A stretch of 41,454 bases of DNA from contig JAJZOE010000032.1 of the NCBI GenBank assembly GCA_021829145.1, forward strand, positions 1 through 41,454. The letters run 5' to 3'. Position numbers and translations under genes: made by a program. The notes under the pieces are model-generated. The model was given only the letters and a program-made list of their open reading frames with translations. It searched no databases and was not told the DNA's origin. The DNA comes from a bacterium (lineage in GTDB: Bacteria > Patescibacteriota > Saccharimonadia > Saccharimonadales > UBA4665). Positions 30,404 to 37,453 of this stretch are shown piece after piece. Positions within the stretch are counted from its first letter, which is position 1, and each line of letters opens with the position of its first letter.

Positions 30404-31441
30404 TTATAAATTATACGCCGCTATTATTTGGTCAATATTAGCATAGCGTCCAAGTTTAGGCTTATTCTGCTTGGTTTCAGCTCCCGTGCCAGCATTAGCT
30501 TTGGCTAGAGGTTTAGCAACTTCAACTCGCTCTTTATCCTCTTTAGCCTGTTTCTCACCAACGACTGGATTGTCTGATCGCCATAACTTAAATGCATCTC
30601 TATAGGTTAAGGGTCGATATTGTCCACCATTTTTCTGATATATCTGCCATCTTGCCTGATTCTCTTTGTTATAGAACTCTAGAACTTCTTGCATCTGCTT
30701 GACTGCTGGGTCATTTTCAAACTCTGGGTCATTAACGTCAAGTGTCTTAAATAAATCAAGTCCATCACGTCCAGCTTGCTTTTGACGCTGCAAGTAAGCT
30801 ATATCCTTTTGAATATCCTTGTCTTCTTGTGTTTGAAAATCTTGAGCTTGCTTTTGGGCTTGCTGATTGCGGTAATCAATCTGTAGTTGCTCTGCTTTAC
30901 GGGTTAGTGAATCGAAGCCTAATTGAGCTTGCATGCGGTCATGCTCATTCTCAAAGGTATATCCGTTAGGTAGATTAGCTGGACTATAAGCTTGTACGTT
31001 CTGAACTGAATCACCGACTTTAATCCTTACTGTGATCGGCTGGCCGATGTTTTGTGCAATGTATTGCTCTTCTGCATTGAATGACTGGGGGATTTGGTTC
31101 TGTTGAACAGGTTGAGTGGCAGGTGCTGGTTCGGGCGTAACGTCATCGATTCCTTCGTCTGCGAAAAATCCAGTTGGCTCTTGAGTAGCTTCAGGTGTTG
31201 TCGGTGATTCAGTAGTCGTTGTCGTTGCTGTCTCTTTTGTCGTCTCAGGCTCTTTTGTAGGCTCGGCTGGCTCATTGGGCTTTTCTCCTTTATTGTCTTC
31301 AGCAACTAATTTATCGTATATACGTTCAGCGGTATTGCTCAAAGGCACCTTGGCTGATCCTCTATTTAAGATTGCACTTTCTATTACTGAACCGTCTGTT
31401 ACCGTGCCTGATTGTGGAGTTGTTGGGGCTTGTGGATTCAT
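30404..31441 (-). CDS. Scaffold-like capsid assembly protein
   Basis: A 345-aa protein. Long acidic Pro/Glu/Thr-rich disordered N-terminus (about 45-130), a short Ile/Val strand region, then Gln/Lys-rich helices (about 180-300) and a basic Ala/Lys-rich end with Y-A-N-I-D-Q-I-I-A-A-Y. Elongated, charged proteins between portal and capsid genes are usually scaffolds. No sequence family recognised. Confidence 0.65.
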   Translation of the reverse strand: MNPQAPTTPQSGTVTDGSVIESAILNRGSAKVPLSNTAERIYDKLVAEDNKGEKPNEPAEPTKEPETTKETATTTTTESPTTPEATQEPTGFFADEGIDDVTPEPAPATQPVQQNQIPQSFNAEEQYIAQNIGQPITVRIKVGDSVQNVQAYSPANLPNGYTFENEHDRMQAQLGFDSLTRKAEQLQIDYRNQQAQKQAQDFQTQEDKDIQKDIAYLQRQKQAGRDGLDLFKTLDVNDPEFENDPAVKQMQEVLEFYNKENQARWQIYQKNGGQYRPLTYRDAFKLWRSDNPVVGEKQAKEDKERVEVAKPLAKANAGTGAETKQNKPKLGRYANIDQIIAAYNL

Positions 31442-31461
31442 AGATCTCTTTCCATTTACGT

Positions 31462-33594
31462 TTATATTACACTCATCTGTGCAGGATTTGCAAGGTTGTT
31501 ATTGGGAACTGCTGTTGGTTGTGGAATAGGTGACTGTCCCATTATGCCGGCTATTGACGGAATGGGTTGAGGTGGGGCTACCTGCGGAGGTGCACCTACG
31601 GTCGGTTGACCAGGCATGCCCTGTGGCATCATACCACCCATTGGGGGTTGACCCATCATTTGAGGGGGCATTTGTCCTGGCATCATAGCGGGTTGTTGGC
31701 CTGGCATTGGTGGTTGACCGGCTAACATTTGAGGTTGAGGCGGTGTTGGTGGAGCAGGTTCTGGTTCTGGTGGAGCACTCATTTGGTCAAGTTGAGTTCT
31801 TAACTCTAGACTCTTTAGCTCTTCTTCAACTATATCCATTAATAGCTTTTGCTTTTGAGATGACGCTTTTAGGAACTCATCGGTAATCATTTGCTTGCGG
31901 TGAGACAAGATGTGTTCTTCATTGGCTTCCTGGTATGGCTTAACATTTTTAGAACCTGCCATTATCTCAACAAACTCCATATATGCTTGACCGTCTTGCT
32001 CTTTATTCTCAACGTCTCTAGCCAGTCCCTCAGGATTAGATTTGAACTTATACCAGTTATCGTATCGTTGCTGAGGGTTATCCATGTGCAGGTCTTTATA
32101 TAAATCAAGAGGAGATATAAGTCCCATTTTAGCTAAGTTCATAGCCACTGCTTCTTGTCTAGCCTTGTCAAATGGCAGTGTAGTGCCAGAGCGCACCTGA
32201 ACTTGCATGCCTGGGTCAATCATGTATCGGGTCAAGACTATATGATCAAAGTCACCATCACCACCGTTATAGACTGCCCAGTGTTTCTCGGTGTACCAGA
32301 CTCTGGCTAGTTGTAACCATAAGTTAAATACTTGTCGAGCCGTACGCTCAACAGCCCTAGCTAGTCGATCCTGTCTACCGCTAGCTTGGTTCTTAATCAT
32401 AATAGCCTCACCGAGTGTCTGGTCTTTGCCTGCTTCAGTATCGTTAGAACCGGACATTTGAGCCGGTGTACCCATTAAGCTATGCAATGTAGTGCGAAGA
32501 TCCTGCTTATCTTCAACCACAAAGTCAGGTAGCATGTGTGGCGGAACTTGCATAATAAACTCTTCGATTGGTCTACCGCCTGTTTTTATAACAAACTTCT
32601 GGTTAGGATCACCAGTCAAGTTTTCAGCGTCATCCATCGTAATAGCTTCGTCAGATAATGCCAAGAAACCATTGGCGGTGTCGGCATTCTCCATAATCTG
32701 TCGGCCACGCTTATTTAGTACGTCTTGCATTGAGTAGGCTTGCTCAACAGGAGTAGTTTCGTCAATCCAGTGAATACCAGAGTTTAAATAATTCAGAGGG
32801 ATATAAGGTTTCATTGGAGCGTCAAGGAAGTTATTGAGTTTGCCGCCATCTTGGTCATATAGCCAGTTAGGGTCTTTAACTTTAGATAGCATGACGTTTT
32901 TCATATAGCAAAATACGACTTCCTCTTTTTTGCCTCGATCGTAAACAGTCGCATGGACTTCACGCCAAACTACCTCTTGGGTCATTTGTGCTGGTGTGCC
33001 TTGTTTGATTTTCATTAACTGAAAGATTTCTTTTTTCTTTTTAGGAAAGAGCATGACAACATTCTCTAAGGTGTCTTTGTGCAACTCACATATAAAGGCA
33101 GGGTTTTCGCCCATCTTGGCATTCTTGTCTACGATTATCCAATCAGGGTTAATTGACTTAAAACATATTTCTTTAGTCTCAGGGTCATACCAACCCTTAA
33201 TAACTCCAAGTCTTTTAACTAATACTCCATATAAAGCCTGTTCAAAGACAGTCGATAGCTCGTGAATGTCATTATAGGCCATCATCGCCTTCTCAACGTC
33301 CCGGGCGATAATCTTTGACTTATCACCCGATTGAGACGGATAGACTTCAGGTCTTGGTGATTGAGCGGTCACATAACTAATAATCGTATCGATAGCAACA
33401 TGTACTTCATTGTCTACATAGGGTATTTGGTATCTATAAAGTTTAGAAATATCTATCTGCCTACCAATAACCATACGTTCCGACTGTGCTCTAGCATATT
33501 TCAGGTTATAACCTTGGTCTGCGTCCCAGTAATGTACCGAGTCTTCAATCCTGGTGTTAAGATTTTTAATCATGTCCTGATCAGGAATGAACAT
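31462..33594 (-). CDS. Portal protein
   Basis: 710 aa from the first ATG. The order is typical of podovirus-type portals: V-H-V-A-I-D-T-I-I-S-Y-V-T-A (wing), V-L-V-K-R-L-G-V-I-K-G-W-Y-D, P-D-W-I-I-V-D-K-N-A-K, A-R-A-V-E-R-T-A-R-Q-V-F-N-L-W-L (stem/crown helices), and a Pro/Met/Gly/Gln-rich C-terminal tail (about 630-700). The start is probably further upstream: 32 more in-frame codons to an ATA at 33690-33688 read like real protein and carry AGGA seven bases before it, whereas ATG 33594 has no ribosome site. It forms the dodecameric DNA channel. Confidence 0.85.
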   Translation of the reverse strand: MFIPDQDMIKNLNTRIEDSVHYWDADQGYNLKYARAQSERMVIGRQIDISKLYRYQIPYVDNEVHVAIDTIISYVTAQSPRPEVYPSQSGDKSKIIARDVEKAMMAYNDIHELSTVFEQALYGVLVKRLGVIKGWYDPETKEICFKSINPDWIIVDKNAKMGENPAFICELHKDTLENVVMLFPKKKKEIFQLMKIKQGTPAQMTQEVVWREVHATVYDRGKKEEVVFCYMKNVMLSKVKDPNWLYDQDGGKLNNFLDAPMKPYIPLNYLNSGIHWIDETTPVEQAYSMQDVLNKRGRQIMENADTANGFLALSDEAITMDDAENLTGDPNQKFVIKTGGRPIEEFIMQVPPHMLPDFVVEDKQDLRTTLHSLMGTPAQMSGSNDTEAGKDQTLGEAIMIKNQASGRQDRLARAVERTARQVFNLWLQLARVWYTEKHWAVYNGGDGDFDHIVLTRYMIDPGMQVQVRSGTTLPFDKARQEAVAMNLAKMGLISPLDLYKDLHMDNPQQRYDNWYKFKSNPEGLARDVENKEQDGQAYMEFVEIMAGSKNVKPYQEANEEHILSHRKQMITDEFLKASSQKQKLLMDIVEEELKSLELRTQLDQMSAPPEPEPAPPTPPQPQMLAGQPPMPGQQPAMMPGQMPPQMMGQPPMGGMMPQGMPGQPTVGAPPQVAPPQPIPSIAGIMGQSPIPQPTAVPNNNLANPAQMSVI

Positions 33595-33723
33595 GGACAG
33601 TTTTGGCAGTATGTCAATTACACCGTCTTCACGACCAATATTATCTACGGCGTTGTCTTGGAATGGTGCTTGTATCTGTTCGTAATCTATGGCTTTATCC
33701 TGCCTTTTATGTCCTTATATAAA

Positions 33724-33763
33724 ATTAACCATCAGATTGCTCTGGTGGCTTAGGTTAATAATA
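33724..33763 (-). promoter_or_regulatory. Hairpin cassette before the portal gene
   Basis: Minus strand: TATTAT (33763-33758), nine bases, then an imperfect stem CCACCAGA/TCTGATGG (33748-33729) closed by a GCAA tetraloop, then UUAAUUUUA. The -35 region is poor. Same geometry as the other cassettes. Confidence 0.55.
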
Positions 33764-34030
33764 TCACATCGCATAGCGGTTTGGTGGCTCTTCATAACTT
33801 GTTATATAAATATTTGTTCTGACTCGGCAACGACGGCATAATTCAGATAGAACTGCCGTGTCTGCCTTGAAAACTTGAGCCGGCGCACCAACATTGGTAA
33901 TCCGTCTTACAAGTAGTCCCTTAACCTCAATAAGCTTCTGACCGCATGACCCGCAAACTTCCATTTCCCATGAGGGGTCATTGACATTGTTGTAGATATA
34001 TAGGCTAATCTCTCTCATTGATAACGCCAA
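33764..34030 (-). CDS. Zinc-ribbon-like small protein
   Basis: An 88-aa protein with C-G-S-C (about 26-29) and C-R-R-C (about 65-68), which could chelate one zinc. The start (34030) overlaps the large terminase end; M-R-E-I at 34018 is an alternative. Located between large terminase and portal. Function unknown. Confidence 0.65.
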   Translation of the reverse strand: MALSMREISLYIYNNVNDPSWEMEVCGSCGQKLIEVKGLLVRRITNVGAPAQVFKADTAVLSELCRRCRVRTNIYITSYEEPPNRYAM

Positions 34031-35469
34031 TCTTTACCCTTAGCTTTGGTTGTTTCTTTTAGTGCTTTGGTCATATCGAAATTGTACTGCAAGCGATCGT
34101 TAATAACCATATAGCCCTCTTTGTTTGGCTTAGAGGCTGGCTTAGGAGTAACTGCATGAAATTGGCCACCGTTAGTAATTCTGTATATCCCATATGTTAC
34201 CGAGTCATATGCGTGATCTTCGGCTTCGGGGTCGATCTCTTCGGGTTTATGTTCATCATAGGGGAGTGCTGGTATGGTTCTGATTAAATTACGGCAAGTA
34301 TCGAAGACTAGCATATAGGGCATTCCATCGGGCGAGTCAGCTAGGACGTTATGCATTAGCCCTGCTCTATTCATTTTGGCTTTATGACTTTGAGCTTCAG
34401 CCGGCAATATTGTTATATTCACGTGAAGTTTATCAAACACACGTCTAAACTGCTGCTCAATGGGCTGTGACCCTCCAAGATTACTATAGGCATCATGGGG
34501 CATAATCAACGCTTCGATAGGCTCGTCTTTTATAATCTGCCCGAGTTCATTAGCCCACCAGTCGGGACGCTTCTCGTTTATATATATCTCTCTGTAAACA
34601 ATAAAATGGCGAACACCGAACTCATTTTCTGGAGTAACAGCAATCCAATGTGCGCTGGCTGGATCGTTATAGCCCCAGTCAAAGCCTATAAACAGGCGAC
34701 ACTGTTCTTTATTAAAATCAAAAGCAGGGATAACATGCTTGTCTACTCTCCACTCTTTAAATACCTGGCCGACAAATATATTCCAATCACCGAACCGCCA
34801 TGCTTTATATAATGCTTCGTCGGTAAACTTAAGGGCATCAAGCTGTTTTACATAGTCGGGGTCGGCTGTTTGTAATATAGGGTTATCGTCAATGGTTGCT
34901 GGTATGAAAACACGTTTTTTGCCGTCTTCGCCAATAAATGGTTTGTTTGGAGGGGCTGGGTCAATAAATCTATCTTTAACCCACATATGCCCTACACCTC
35001 CCGGGTTAGTCGTGGCAAAGACTTGAGGTTTCAATTCAGGTATTGTAGTCCTGGCTGATGATATAAGTTTCATGTACCTATCAAGCGTGGCTATCTGGTT
35101 AAGCTCTTCGATAAGTATTTTGTGATACTCATGACCCATATACTTAGTGTAGGTGTTGTCATCTTTTAGGTGGCCAGTTCTTATCAATGCGCCAGAAGGA
35201 AAGCGAATAATCGCAGGCTTGCCAGTTATGTCAGCATGAAGCCCGGAATACATATATCTAGCACGCTCAATCCAGTCGCTTAGATCGTCCGCATTACGCC
35301 TAATAACTAATCCCTGAAAGCGAGGGTGCTTAACGTATTCAGTCAGCCAAATTAAGCCTGCAAACGTCTTACCGCCTCCCCGAGCGCCACCATAAAGTAT
35401 TTCACTTATACTATAGGGCTGCTGAAGAGCGTATGTCTGTTGACCTTCATTTGGTTTTAGTATTATCAT
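34015..35469 (-). CDS. terL: Terminase large subunit
   Basis: A 484-aa protein. ATPase: Walker A G-G-A-R-G-G-G-K-T (about 27-35), Walker B K-I-L-I-E-E-L-N (about 115-122), and an A-T-T-N-P-G-G motif III (about 152-158). RNase H-like nuclease: F-I-G-F-D-W-G-Y-N-D-P (about 248) and D-H-A-Y-D-S-V-T-Y-G near the end supply acidic residues. It powers DNA packaging and cuts the concatemer. Its start overlaps the small subunit gene. Full length for the family. Confidence 0.95.
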   Translation of the reverse strand: MIILKPNEGQQTYALQQPYSISEILYGGARGGGKTFAGLIWLTEYVKHPRFQGLVIRRNADDLSDWIERARYMYSGLHADITGKPAIIRFPSGALIRTGHLKDDNTYTKYMGHEYHKILIEELNQIATLDRYMKLISSARTTIPELKPQVFATTNPGGVGHMWVKDRFIDPAPPNKPFIGEDGKKRVFIPATIDDNPILQTADPDYVKQLDALKFTDEALYKAWRFGDWNIFVGQVFKEWRVDKHVIPAFDFNKEQCRLFIGFDWGYNDPASAHWIAVTPENEFGVRHFIVYREIYINEKRPDWWANELGQIIKDEPIEALIMPHDAYSNLGGSQPIEQQFRRVFDKLHVNITILPAEAQSHKAKMNRAGLMHNVLADSPDGMPYMLVFDTCRNLIRTIPALPYDEHKPEEIDPEAEDHAYDSVTYGIYRITNGGQFHAVTPKPASKPNKEGYMVINDRLQYNFDMTKALKETTKAKGKDWRYQ

Positions 35470-35881
35470 CTGGCAATTTCTTTGGAGTGTAAATGACTAT
35501 CTGCTCGCCACCCGAAGTAATATCTTGCTGAGTTTGATCTTTATAGCCAAAGTTGTTTTTAAGATTAAAGATAGCTCCGGTGGGCTGTTTTTCCATCAAT
35601 CTAGTCTCTACATCTTCTTGAACTCTATCTCTAGCCTCTTTTATTGTGTCACCAAATTTATCACTATGAGAGTATTCAGAAAGCGCCTGTCTACTTAAAC
35701 CAATCCTTCTAGCGAGTCCCATCATTGTATAGGGTGCTGGATTGATAACTTCTATCACTGACTCAGATTTGGGGCTATAGACATGCTGTATTCTGTTATC
35801 ACACCAATCAAAGTATTCATCAATAGCGTTCCGTAAGTCTTCTTCTTTCTGGTATTTGAGAGGTCTGCCAACTTGTGCCAT
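35447..35881 (-). CDS. terS: Terminase small subunit
   Basis: A 144-aa protein. R-P-L-K-Y-Q-K-E-E-D-L-R-N-A-I-D-E-Y-F (helix), Y-T-M-M-G-L-A-R-R-I-G-L-S-R-Q-A-L-S-E-Y (helix-turn-helix, about 52-71), a further helix, and N-L-K-N-N-F-G-Y-K-D, a motif frequent in phage small terminases. It recognises phage DNA for packaging. A TATAAT box lies nine bases before its ATG, giving a leader of only about two bases. Confidence 0.88.
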   Translation of the reverse strand: MAQVGRPLKYQKEEDLRNAIDEYFDWCDNRIQHVYSPKSESVIEVINPAPYTMMGLARRIGLSRQALSEYSHSDKFGDTIKEARDRVQEDVETRLMEKQPTGAIFNLKNNFGYKDQTQQDITSGGEQIVIYTPKKLPDDNTKTK

Positions 35882-35890
35882 TATTCTGTA

Positions 35891-35937
35891 ATTATAACAC
35901 TCTAAGTAGCTTTTTTATTTACATTTTAACTCTAAGT
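35891..35937 (-). promoter_or_regulatory. Terminase promoter region with two 9-bp direct repeats 30 bp apart
   Basis: On the minus strand TATAAT (35896-35891) lies 9 bases upstream of ATG 35881. ACTTAGAGT occurs twice, at 35907-35899 next to the -10 box and at 35937-35929. The 30-bp spacing (about three helical turns) suggests a dimeric regulator binding one DNA face. The -35 region is A-rich and not consensus, which would suit an activated late promoter. Confidence 0.6.
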
Positions 35938-36168
35938 TAGTTAAGTATAAGTTGTAATTTTTATAAACCTATTCTTGTTCTCTGAGCATAGATTTAGGCT
36001 GGTACTGTTAATAAAGAATGTAATTAAATTATTAATGTACAAGGCAATAGTTAAGCTGGGGCTGATGTAACCAGTCCTGATGTTGCTTAACCGTCCTATT
36101 CTCGCCCTCGTCACATGAGTTTGAGTTTTGGCTGTTAGATTTGACCGGTCTAACATTTGAACTGTCCG
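35938..36168. other. Non-coding control region
   Basis: No convincing gene. An open minus-strand frame (35941-36156) has poor composition and no ribosome site. The region holds an inverted repeat (36134-36154). Together with the flanking promoter and RNA elements it is probably the main early/late switch region. Confidence 0.5.
36134..36154. promoter_or_regulatory. Inverted repeat GTTAGA-N9-TCTAAC
   Basis: Arms 36134-36139 and 36149-36154, with the self-complementary GACCGGTC (36143-36150) overlapping the spacer and right arm. An operator or small hairpin near the predicted small RNA promoter. Confidence 0.4.
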
Positions 36169-36256
36169 GAATATCTTACAGATATTGACATTTACTATAT
36201 GCTTGTTAAAATAGAATTACAAGCGCTACATGTAGCGTAAGAGAATATCTTACAGA
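36169..36256 (+). repeat. 14-bp direct repeats flanking the small RNA promoter
   Basis: GAATATCTTACAGA occurs at 36169-36182, three bases before the -35 box, and again at 36243-36256 inside the predicted transcript. One may bind a regulator, or the RNA copy may pair with or titrate the same factor. Confidence 0.6.
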
Positions 36257-36287
36257 CCCCACTGGAAACGGTGGGGATTTCTCTTTA
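36185..36287 (+). ncRNA. Predicted ~70-nt small RNA with three hairpins
   Basis: TTGACA (36185-36190), 16 bases, extended -10 TG-T-TAAAAT (36207-36212); predicted start near 36219. The RNA would fold as hairpin 1 CGCTA/TAGCG (36224-36237, a perfect 14-bp palindrome in DNA), hairpin 2 TAAGA/TCTTA (36238-36252), and terminator CCCCAC/GTGGGG (36257-36276) followed by a U-rich tail. No open frame fits. The terminator could also serve the convergent gene ending at 36285. Expression is not proven. Confidence 0.6.
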
Positions 36288-36611
36288 CTTAAAATATATA
36301 GGTATTGGCTGATATTCCTTAGGCTCAATATTAGATATATTCCCTGAACATTGACCATTGTATAGCCAGTTAGCAGAGTCTCTCATTAAGTATTCTATAT
36401 AATAAGTTCTAGTAGTTGGGTCGACAGAATAGTTAGAGTTTTCTGGAGAAGGTCCGGTAGAGCAGTAATAATGATAATTACCAATAGTGTCTTGAAAATA
36501 GATATTAGCTGATTGAAATGTTGAACCGTCCAGGAACTGCGAGTTATCTATCCACCAGCTTGGATCAAGTAGGTTATATATCTCGTCTTTATTAAGTCTA
36601 GTTAGTGGCAT
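36285..36611 (-). CDS. SWWI-motif paralogue 2
   Basis: 108 aa from ATG 36611 (GTG 36620 also possible). R-L-N-K-D-E-I-Y-N-L-L-D-P-S-W-W-I near the start matches the upstream paralogue. The remainder is beta-rich with two cysteines (Y-Y-C-S, Q-C-S-G). No known family. ATG lies inside the end of its paralogue, so the two are coupled. Confidence 0.62.
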   Translation of the reverse strand: MPLTRLNKDEIYNLLDPSWWIDNSQFLDGSTFQSANIYFQDTIGNYHYYCSTGPSPENSNYSVDPTTRTYYIEYLMRDSANWLYNGQCSGNISNIEPKEYQPIPIYFK

Positions 36612-36906
36612 TGAATACACTCGTTAAGTCTTTATGACCGGTTATGGCTATTGCATGTTCGTCAAATAATCTTTGAGCTGTTTCGGTTCGAAGTTGATTA
36701 ACAAAGTCCGTTAGATCGTCGGTGTATGCACCCGTACCTGCGTTTAATCCATTGGTCTGATATGGAGCACTTGAAGTAAACTCACAACCTGTAATGCCAT
36801 CGGTATTGAAAACTATTACCGTAGATATAAATAACGTACCCCATGCGCTTTCCTGAGATATCCACCAAGAGGGGAGTAAGGCGTTATATATTTCTTCTTT
36901 GGTCAT
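36598..36906 (-). CDS. SWWI-motif paralogue 1 (leaderless)
   Basis: A 102-aa protein beginning M-T-K-E-E-I-Y-N-A-L-L-P-S-W-W-I-S. This opening recurs in the next gene; the two C-termini differ. The ATG is six bases after a TATAGT box, so the transcript should be leaderless. Position next to the early promoters suggests a regulatory or early takeover function, without direct evidence. Confidence 0.65.
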   Translation of the reverse strand: MTKEEIYNALLPSWWISQESAWGTLFISTVIVFNTDGITGCEFTSSAPYQTNGLNAGTGAYTDDLTDFVNQLRTETAQRLFDEHAIAITGHKDLTSVFNATN

Positions 36907-36912
36907 GACTTA

Positions 36913-36941
36913 ACTATACATTAAAAAATCACCCCTGTGGA
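36913..36941 (-). promoter_or_regulatory. Promoter giving a leaderless transcript
   Basis: Minus strand: TCCACA (36941-36936), 17 bases, TATAGT (36918-36913), then six bases to ATG 36906. The -35 box lies within the long inverted repeat at 36928-36987. Confidence 0.65.
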
Positions 36942-36987
36942 TATAAGGAGAAACGAAAGGACTAACAATCAATCTCCTAGGGGTGAT
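36928..36987. promoter_or_regulatory. 60-bp nested inverted repeat between divergent operons
   Basis: Outer arms ATCACCCCT (36928-36936) and AGGGGTGAT (36979-36987); inner arms GGAGA (36947-36951) and TCTCC (36973-36977). The loop contains ACGAAAGGACTAA, the same sequence that forms the ribosome sites before 37079 and 37375. No U-run follows, so a terminator is unlikely. It could be an operator pair or a structured leader that exposes or hides a decoy ribosome site. Confidence 0.5.
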
Positions 36988-37000
36988 ATACGTATTATAT

Positions 37001-37028
37001 CATCAATTCTCATCAATTCTCATTGACA
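37001..37028 (+). promoter_or_regulatory. Tandem CATCAATTCT decamers next to a TTGACA box
   Basis: CATCAATTCT is repeated exactly at 37001-37010 and 37011-37020 and is followed by TTGACA (37023-37028). No good -10 box stands 17 bases on (AACTAT at 37046). This looks like a regulator-dependent early promoter for the gene at 37079. Confidence 0.5.
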
Positions 37029-37078
37029 ATCAATCTTGCTTATGCAACTATTAAATAGTCATTAACGAAAGGACTAAT

Positions 37079-37288
37079 ATGACTAAACAAACAGCAGAAG
37101 AAAACACTGCAAAAAACAATATAATAGATCGCATCTTTATGGGGGCAGGAGTCTTCTCTCTACTTACCCTGAGCTTTCTAGGGCTACTAAAATATATAAG
37201 TGCGCCTAAGCCAATTAGCTATCTATTAGCTGGCGCTGGTGTAGTCTTTGTTGTGTACTTGGTTTTAAGCCCAATCTATAGAAAATAG
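37079..37288 (+). CDS. Two-helix membrane protein, first early gene
   Basis: A 69-aa protein with hydrophobic segments at about 22-40 (G-A-G-V-F-S-L-L-T-L-S-F-L-G-L-L) and 46-64 (I-S-Y-L-L-A-G-A-G-V-V-F-V-V-Y-L-V-L). Small early membrane proteins are often superinfection-exclusion or host-takeover factors; nothing here decides. The ribosome site is GAAAGGACTAA, shared with the gene at 37375. Confidence 0.65.
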   Translation: MTKQTAEENTAKNNIIDRIFMGAGVFSLLTLSFLGLLKYISAPKPISYLLAGAGVVFVVYLVLSPIYRK

Positions 37289-37315
37289 TTATCCACCGGT
37301 AAGCTTAAGAAACTA

Positions 37316-37344
37316 TTGACATATAACATAAGCAAGTGTAGACT
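37316..37344 (+). promoter_or_regulatory. Early promoter
   Basis: TTGACA (37316-37321), 17 bases, TAGACT (37339-37344), followed by AAACGAAAGGACTAA and ATG 37375. Likely start of the recombination operon. Confidence 0.75.
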
Positions 37345-37374
37345 TAAATCATAAGTAAACGAAAGGACTAAAAA

Positions 37375-37452
37375 ATGAGTATCAACGTAACCTATATACC
37401 AAGCAAAGTAGAGGTTGAGGTTTACTCCTTAACATGGTTTGTAAAGGCTTAG
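37375..37452 (+). CDS. 25-aa truncated paralogue or leader peptide
   Basis: M-S-I-N-V-T-Y-I-P-S-K-V-E-V-E-V-Y, then S-L-T-W-F-V-K-A and stop. The first 17 residues match the start of the next gene (M-K-I-N-V-I-Y-I-P, I-E-V-Y). It has the good ribosome site and the promoter, and the longer copy starts one base after its stop. It is either a decayed duplicate or a leader peptide kept for coupling. Confidence 0.55.
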   Translation: MSINVTYIPSKVEVEVYSLTWFVKA

Positions 37453-37453
37453 T

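Noticed and set aside
17451-33757. Seven hairpins read as ordinary terminators of the preceding genes
   Set aside because: Only partly rejected: in most cases a -10 box lies 7-12 bases before the hairpin, the hairpin is followed at once by the next gene, and the copy at 10089 has no gene to terminate. The 27314-27338 hairpin could still be a plain terminator.
35941-36156. Minus-strand 71-aa frame in the control region
   Set aside because: No ribosome site, no protein-like pattern, and it overlaps an inverted repeat and promoter elements.
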